The position numbers and the translations under genes were made by a program. A stretch of DNA of 33,550 nt from CAYQTL01 sp964420405 (lineage in GTDB: Bacteria > Acidobacteriota > Thermoanaerobaculia > Thermoanaerobaculales > Sulfomarinibacteraceae). Positions 29,886 to 33,550 of this stretch are shown one piece after another. Position 1 is the stretch's first letter, and the number at the start of each line of letters is the position of its first letter. The stretch lies in assembly GCA_964420405.1 (NCBI GenBank), contig CAYQTL010000055.1, forward strand, positions 1-33,550, written 5' to 3'. Under the pieces are notes generated by a model. It searched no databases and had not been told where the DNA came from. It saw only the letters and a list, made by a program, of their open reading frames with translations.

Positions 29886-30309
29886 CGCCGGGATGGCGGT
29901 CCACCTCGTGGTGCCTACCCGGTTCAGCGAGGACGCGCAGCGCGCCTGGGAGCGGCTCGCAGCAGCGGGAGCAACGGTCAGCGCCCCCTGGGTGTTCGCG
30001 TTCGAGGTCGCGTCGGTGATCCGGCGGTACATGTACGACGGCCTACTGGCGCCGGAGCAGGCTGTCGCCGCCCTCCAGACGGTGTCGGAGCTCGGCGTCG
30101 AGCACGTCGCCGGGGACGTTTCGCTGTGCCGCGCCGCGCTTGCGTGGGCCGAGCGGCTCCAGCAGCGAGCTGCGTACGACGGGTTCTACGTGGCGCTCAC
30201 CGAATCGCGGGAGGCGGAGCTGTGGACGGCCGACCAGAGACTCCGCAACGCGGTGCAGGCCGCCGGCGGGCCGACCGTGCGGTGGATCGCGGAGATCGGG
30301 TCGCCCTGA
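29860..30309 (+). CDS. vapC: PIN-domain ribonuclease toxin (VapC-like)
   Basis: A 149-residue PIN-domain protein, expected to cleave tRNA or rRNA when released from its antitoxin. The acidic metal-binding set is present: Asp9 (RAVVVDAGMAVHLV), Glu49 (WVFAFEVASVIRR), Asp107 (AAYDGFYVALTE) and Asp125 (LWTADQRL). The order and spacing match bacterial VapC toxins of about 130-150 residues. The start is the GTG at 29860, reached by AGGAGAGG about eight bases upstream and lying within the 3' end of the antitoxin frame. A longer in-frame extension to 29656 duplicates the antitoxin coding region in another frame and is rejected. Overlapping genes imply coupled translation. Confidence 0.88.
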   Translation: MATRAVVVDAGMAVHLVVPTRFSEDAQRAWERLAAAGATVSAPWVFAFEVASVIRRYMYDGLLAPEQAVAALQTVSELGVEHVAGDVSLCRAALAWAERLQQRAAYDGFYVALTESREAELWTADQRLRNAVQAAGGPTVRWIAEIGSP

Positions 30310-30365
30310 ATCCAGCCTCGAGCCGGGGTTCGACGCAGCTGCCACCGCCCTCGGGTGCACCCCTC

Positions 30366-30713
30366 GGCGGGAACGACGTCGCGTTCGACGTCAGTCCCGG
30401 TGGGAGGTGGTTCGCCCTCTCGACCGCCGAGCAGGTCGCGGTCTACGAACGCGACCGGTTCCTGAGGGCGATCACCTTCGAGGACCCGCCGGCCCTGGTC
30501 TGGTCGCTGGCGTTCGTGGACGACACGCCGAGCCTCGCGCCGGCGCGGATGTTCCTCGCCCCCGCCCGGGCGTTCCCGTCGATCCTCGAGTCGAATCACG
30601 TTCTCGTGACGGTCGACCGCGCCGGGAAGGTGACGCCGTTCGCGGTTCCGCTCGACCTCGACGACACCCCCGTGAAGGCTGGGGACGGCTCGGTGTTCAG
30701 CGCGACAGTGGTG
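30366..30713 (+). pseudogene. Orphan beta-propeller-like fragment between two toxin-antitoxin modules
   Basis: An open stretch of about 116 codons reads GGNDVAFDVSPGGRWFALST, AEQVAVYERDRFLRAITFED, then ILESNHVLVTVDRAGKVTPF. The 'A-F-D-V-S-P-G-G-R-W-F-A-L-S' strand pattern is typical of WD40 or TolB-like propeller blades. There is no start codon with a ribosome binding site in this frame. The same frame runs through without a stop into the downstream antitoxin, so no natural stop survives either. I read it as a fragment of a larger propeller protein left by a rearrangement. The flanks (30310-30365 and 30714-30792) show nothing else. Confidence 0.5.
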
Positions 30714-30792
30714 TCGGCAAGCCGTTCCACAGTCCAACCACCCTCGGGGAACTCGTTGGGTGTGGTACCCCCTGAGAGCTCCGTCGCCCGGG

Positions 30793-30833
30793 TTGACGAT
30801 CCTCTGTCCTTGATATATCTTGAAACGTCAAGG
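30793..30833 (+). promoter_or_regulatory. Promoter and inverted-repeat operator of the RHH-Doc module
   Basis: TTGACG (30793-30798) with TATCTT (30816-30821) at 17-base spacing, or TGATATATC at 15, forms a plausible promoter in a local AT-rich patch. CCTTGA (30808-30813) and TCAAGG (30828-30833) form an inverted repeat around the -10 region. TTGACG and CGTCAA (30826-30831) form a second. These are candidate binding sites for the RHH antitoxin. Confidence 0.55.
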
Positions 30834-30842
30834 GGACGCTTC

Positions 30843-31055
30843 ATGGCGGCGATCAAGATCAGCTCGACGGTCGAGGAGTCGGTGTGGCGGGAGCTGCGCG
30901 CGATCGCCGAGGAGTCCCACCAGAGCATCGGCGGGCTGCTGACGGAGGCGATCCGCGAGTACGTCCGCCGCCGTCGCGTACGGCCGGAGGTCCTGCGGCA
31001 CCTGGACGAGTCGATCTCGGACAACGAGGAGCTGGGGCGCCTCCTTGCCAGCTGA
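30843..31055 (+). CDS. RHH (CopG/Arc-like) antitoxin paired with Doc
   Basis: A 70-residue ribbon-helix-helix protein. The strand AAIKISSTVEES is followed by two helices, VWRELRAIAEESHQSIGGLL and TEAIREYVRRRRVRPEV, then a short charged tail LDESISDNEELGRLLAS that could thread into the toxin groove. The ATG at 30843 follows AAGGGG. The stop overlaps the TTG start of the Doc gene by 11 bases, giving the classic antitoxin-first order. Doc toxins are best known with Phd (AbrB/YefM-type) antitoxins; an RHH partner is a less common pairing. The inverted repeats at 30793-30833 are the likely operator. Confidence 0.8.
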   Translation: MAAIKISSTVEESVWRELRAIAEESHQSIGGLLTEAIREYVRRRRVRPEVLRHLDESISDNEELGRLLAS

Positions 31056-31437
31056 ACGGGTCCAGTTCCTGAGCCGCGACGAGGTCCTCGCGATCCACGA
31101 CCGGGTCGTCGAGGCCTTCGGGGGCGCCGGAGGCATCCGCGACCTCGGGTTGCTCGAGAGCGCTCTCTACCGGCCCCGCTCGGGCTACTACCGGGACCTG
31201 GCTGAGATGGCCGCCGCCCTGTTCGAGTCGCTGATCATGAACCACCCGTTCGTCGACGGGAACACACGGGTCGCGTTCTTCGCGACCGATGTCTTCCTCC
31301 GCCTCAACGGCTGGCGGTTCGAGGTCGACGCCGAGGACGCCCATCGGCTGCTGATCGGGCTGCTCGAGAGCGGGCGATGCGACCTCGGGAACCTGTCGGC
31401 ATGGATCCGCGACTCGGTGCGACCGCTTCGACGGTAG
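31045..31437 (+). CDS. doc: Doc-type Fic-fold toxin (death-on-curing family)
   Basis: A 130-residue toxin of the Doc family, which phosphorylates elongation factor EF-Tu and stops translation. The Fic/Doc loop is NHPFVDGNTRVAFFATDVFL: His67, Phe69, Asp71, Asn73 and Arg75 are present, matching H-P-F-x-D-G-N-K-R except for Thr74 in place of Lys. The N-terminus FLSRDEVLAIHDRVVEAFGG and LGLLESALYRPR are typical of the family. The start is a TTG at 31045 inside the end of the antitoxin gene; no ATG or GTG gives a full N-terminus. The weak start would keep toxin below antitoxin. It converges on the XRE gene, with 61 bases between stops. Confidence 0.88.
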   Translation: MPAERVQFLSRDEVLAIHDRVVEAFGGAGGIRDLGLLESALYRPRSGYYRDLAEMAAALFESLIMNHPFVDGNTRVAFFATDVFLRLNGWRFEVDAEDAHRLLIGLLESGRCDLGNLSAWIRDSVRPLRR

Positions 31438-31498
31438 CAGGCGTACCGGGCACGGTCAGCGGACGTCGCGGTGTGGGCGGCGTCGCCGGGGACGCTCG

Positions 31499-31780
31499 TC
31501 AGCCCGGAGGCTCGTCCTCCGTCTCCATCGCGAGGAGAATCTCGATCTCGTCGCCGTCGGTTTCGTGGACGAGCCGGAGGCGGCCGCCCAGCGCGCGCAC
31601 GTGCGCCTTCAGCGTCGAGACCCGCACGTCGCCGCGCCGCTCGAGCTTCGAGAGATCGGGCTGGGAGATACCACGGCGCGCGGCCAGCTCCACCTGCGTC
31701 AGCCCCTGACGGCGCCGGAGCTCCGCGAGAGACGCTCGCTGTCGGGGCACGACAGCGGTCTCGACGCGCGCCCTGCTCAC
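31499..31780 (-). CDS. XRE-family small DNA-binding protein, antitoxin-like
   Basis: A 93-residue protein with a helix-turn-helix of the XRE/Cro type at about 25-62 (LRRRQGLTQVELAARRGISQ, then PDLSKLERRGDVRVSTLKAH). A short acidic tail follows (DGDEIEILLAMETEDEPPG). Size and layout resemble HigA-like or orphan antitoxins. It begins at a GTG (31780) overlapping the stop of the sulfatase-fold gene by four bases (GTGA), which implies translational coupling to it. No toxin gene of the HigB kind is adjacent. It may regulate its own operon or the neighbouring Doc module, but that is speculation. Confidence 0.8.
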   Translation of the reverse strand: MSRARVETAVVPRQRASLAELRRRQGLTQVELAARRGISQPDLSKLERRGDVRVSTLKAHVRALGGRLRLVHETDGDEIEILLAMETEDEPPG

Positions 31781-33255
31781 CGCCCGTAGCCGAGGGCCCG
31801 CAGCCGGTCGGCGAGCTCGTCGTCGACCGGCGCGGTCTCCCTCGTCAGGGGAGGCCGCCGAGCGAGCATCTCGGTCTGGGCTCGGAGGATCGCCTCCAGG
31901 GCGGCGACGCGATCGGAGTCGTCACGGGCCAGATCCACGCGCTCCCCCGGATCCCGCTCGAGGTCGTACAGGCTCGGCGGGGCGCCCGGCCCGGCGATCA
32001 GCTTGCTCCCGTCCGCGATCACCGCGTACAGCCCCTCCCGGCTCTTGGTGGCGGTCGCGACCACCGGACGGGGCTCGGGCGCGGACCCACCGCTGATCAA
32101 CCCCGACAGGTCGCGCCCCTCCAGCCCCGGGACGGCCTCGACCCCCGCCTGGGCCAGCAGGGTCGGCATCAGGTCGATCAGCCCCACCACCTCGTCCACG
32201 ACCAGTCCGGCATCCGCGGCCCCCGGCCGGCGGACGAGCAGCGGGACGTGCAGCTGGTGCTGGTACAGGTTGTAGCCGTGGTCCCACCCGCCGTGATCGG
32301 CGAGCTCCTCGCCGTGGTCGGAGGTCACCACCACCAGCGTCGTGTCGAGGAGGCCCCTCGTCTCGAGCCAGCGGAAGAACGTGCCGAGGTGCCGGTCGAG
32401 CTCCCGCACTCCGGCCCCATACCGGCGGCGCCAGGTGTGGAGCGAGAGGACGTTGGCCCCGCGCTCGAACGTGGTGCGCAGCAGGTAGCGCGGGATCCGG
32501 CGCAGCTCGTCGGGCCGCAGGAAGCGGTCGGCGCCGAGGCCGGGCGCGCCGGCGATCGCCGCTCCGTCGGCGAGCGGGGCGTCGTACGGACCGTGCACGT
32601 CCATCAGGTGGAGGTAGAGAAGGAAGGGGCGGTCCCCGAGATCGGCGAGCCACGACCGCGCCCGGTCGAGCAGGGGCCCGCCGCTCGCGCCGGCTCCGGC
32701 GTCCCGGTCGTCGTAGGTGTCGAAGCCCTGGCCGAAGCCGTACCGCCGCGCCAGCCACGGGTTGGCGACGAACGCCGCGGTTGCGAACCCCTCATCCCGC
32801 ATCGCCTCGGCGAGCGTCGTCGCCGCGGCCGGCAGCACGCCCGTGCGGGGTCCGGCGTCGCCGCCGCTGCAGAACATCCCCTCGTGGTCCGTGACGCCGT
32901 GGCTGTCGGGATGCAGCGCCGTGAGCAGGGTGGCGACCGCAGGCTTGGTCCACGGCGCCTGGCTGAAGCAGCGCTCGAACCGGACCGAGTCCGCGGCCAG
33001 CCGGTCGAGGTTCGGCGAGATGTCGCCCCGGAAGCCGTAGCACCCGAGAAAGTCGGCGCGGAGCGTGTCCGCCACGACCACCACGATCGACCTCGGCCGC
33101 TGCTGCTCCGAGCAGCCTGCGGCCACGACTGCGATCGCGACGGAGGTCCACACCAGCCCGGCCCCGAGGCGGCCGGCGGGTCTGTGTCGGGCGTCGGGGC
33201 GCGGTCCGCCTCCTCGACGACATCTTCCCGGCTGGGGTCGGAGCCCGCGACGCAT
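31777..33255 (-). CDS. Sulfatase-fold hydrolase, lipoprotein, Thr at the nucleophile position
   Basis: A 492-residue alkaline-phosphatase-superfamily protein of the sulfatase branch. It has a hydrophobic export segment ending in a probable lipobox AAGC (Cys48), so it is probably lipid-anchored outside the inner membrane. Metal ligands include Asp63 (VVADTLRADFLGCYG), His221 in MDVHGPY, and Asp313-His314 in VVVTSDHGEELADHGGW. At the site where sulfatases have C/S-x-P-S-R, it reads APWTKPAVATL with Thr103, so formylglycine cannot form. A phosphodiesterase or phosphoethanolamine-transferase-like reaction is more likely than sulfate ester cleavage. The ATG at 33255 has a GGGAGG nine bases upstream. 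The coding end overlaps the XRE gene. The C-terminal 'R-L-R-A-L-G-Y' is a common sulfatase ending. Confidence 0.88.
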   Translation of the reverse strand: MRRGLRPQPGRCRRGGGPRPDARHRPAGRLGAGLVWTSVAIAVVAAGCSEQQRPRSIVVVVADTLRADFLGCYGFRGDISPNLDRLAADSVRFERCFSQAPWTKPAVATLLTALHPDSHGVTDHEGMFCSGGDAGPRTGVLPAAATTLAEAMRDEGFATAAFVANPWLARRYGFGQGFDTYDDRDAGAGASGGPLLDRARSWLADLGDRPFLLYLHLMDVHGPYDAPLADGAAIAGAPGLGADRFLRPDELRRIPRYLLRTTFERGANVLSLHTWRRRYGAGVRELDRHLGTFFRWLETRGLLDTTLVVVTSDHGEELADHGGWDHGYNLYQHQLHVPLLVRRPGAADAGLVVDEVVGLIDLMPTLLAQAGVEAVPGLEGRDLSGLISGGSAPEPRPVVATATKSREGLYAVIADGSKLIAGPGAPPSLYDLERDPGERVDLARDDSDRVAALEAILRAQTEMLARRPPLTRETAPVDDELADRLRALGYGR

Positions 33256-33460
33256 CCCGATTCGCCTCCCGTGCCGCGGCCGGGCGGGCCCGGCCCTGGT
33301 CAGAGTCTCCCGCACCGGATGCCCTGCGTGTGAACCTCGACCCCACGCTGCTCGCGCGAACACCGTACCCCCCCCTCTCCACTCATGATGTCATCCGACC
33401 CGGCGGCACCGGTACTCGTGCCCTGCACAATGTTCCCGCCCTCGTGATCCCGGGATTCTC

Positions 33461-33466
33461 TAACGT
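33461..33466 (+). promoter_or_regulatory. Possible -10-like box of a gene leaving the window, leaderless geometry
   Basis: TAACGT, seven bases before an ATG at 33474, with no ribosome binding site. A modest match, listed because it repeats the geometry seen at five other genes. Confidence 0.25.
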
Positions 33467-33473
33467 TGGCGAG

Positions 33474-33550
33474 ATGGGACCGGTCCTGGTCTCCTCAACC
33501 GACCCTCGCGGCTTCCTCCCGAGGGCGGCGCAGCCGCTCTCGGGGATTCT
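33474..33550 (+). CDS. Possible start of an unidentified gene, cut by the window end
   Basis: An ATG opens a frame of 25 codons to the end of the window (MGPVLVSSTDPRGFLPRA..., then QPLSGI). It is divergent from the sulfatase-fold gene. The only support is the TAACGT box upstream and the absence of another explanation. No family can be assigned from this fragment. The gap 33256-33473 otherwise contains only a GC-rich interrupted palindrome near 33278-33297 and ATGATGTCAT at 33385-33394. Confidence 0.25.
   Translation, partial: MGPVLVSSTDPRGFLPRAAQPLSGI

Overview
This is one contiguous stretch of a very GC-rich bacterial chromosome. The coding genes have a strong G/C third-position bias, which leaves many long antisense open frames that are not genes. 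I see no rRNA, tRNA, CRISPR array, phage or transposase gene. The protein mix fits a Gram-negative-type organism: a TonB energy transducer, a CBM9/DUF5916 outer-membrane-type protein, lipoproteins, a CadC-like regulator carrying PQQ-type propellers, a DUF4070-type radical SAM enzyme, and an exported protein ending in a 'SDGFEFAGTGRWS' tail. My best guess is Acidobacteriota, perhaps the Thermoanaerobaculia. That is inference, because no marker gene is present.

Layout. 1-1.5 kb: a beta-hydroxyacid dehydrogenase, a composite foldback repeat, and decayed 3' ends of an aminotransferase-like and an argininosuccinate-lyase-like gene. 1.5-5.7 kb, minus strand: an operon of a TVP38/VTT membrane protein, a small frameshifted gene, a membrane-anchored penicillin-acylase-family hydrolase and a translationally coupled alpha/beta hydrolase. 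5.7-8 kb: a DUF2237 protein, a STAS protein, an Ap4A phosphorylase and a small exported protein. 8-11.9 kb: a CBM9-DUF5916 protein, a LEA14-type lipoprotein and TonB. 12-14.5 kb: an EamA transporter and a B12-binding-type radical SAM enzyme. 14.9-19.9 kb: a TerB-like/TM/trypsin fusion, a VOC protein, and a 992-residue CadC-like regulator whose sensor end is two consecutive eight-bladed PQQ propellers. 20.1-23.8 kb: an exported repeat protein, a NapH/NosR-like polyferredoxin and an anchored hypothetical protein. 23.8-29 kb: a giant GH13 protein and an endonuclease/exonuclease/phosphatase protein. 29.5-31.8 kb: a toxin-antitoxin island (VapBC, a propeller remnant, RHH-Doc, an XRE protein). 31.8-33.3 kb: a sulfatase-fold lipoprotein with Thr at the nucleophile site. 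The window ends in the start of a possible further gene.

Two things cut across the annotation. First, most large gene-free gaps hold one family of repeats made of hexamer arrays (GGG-NNC units, 3-5 in a row, several matching the canonical G-quadruplex pattern). They are often paired head-to-head around a 90-200 bp core, and two core types (A and B) recur with clear sequence identity. A separate REPIN-like repeat occurs twice, and a third foldback type built on GACAGC-like hexamers sits at about 29.15-29.4 kb. Second, at least five genes without a Shine-Dalgarno sequence have a TANNNT/TATGAG -10-like hexamer placed 6-8 bases before the start codon, which predicts leaderless transcripts and resets several start sites.
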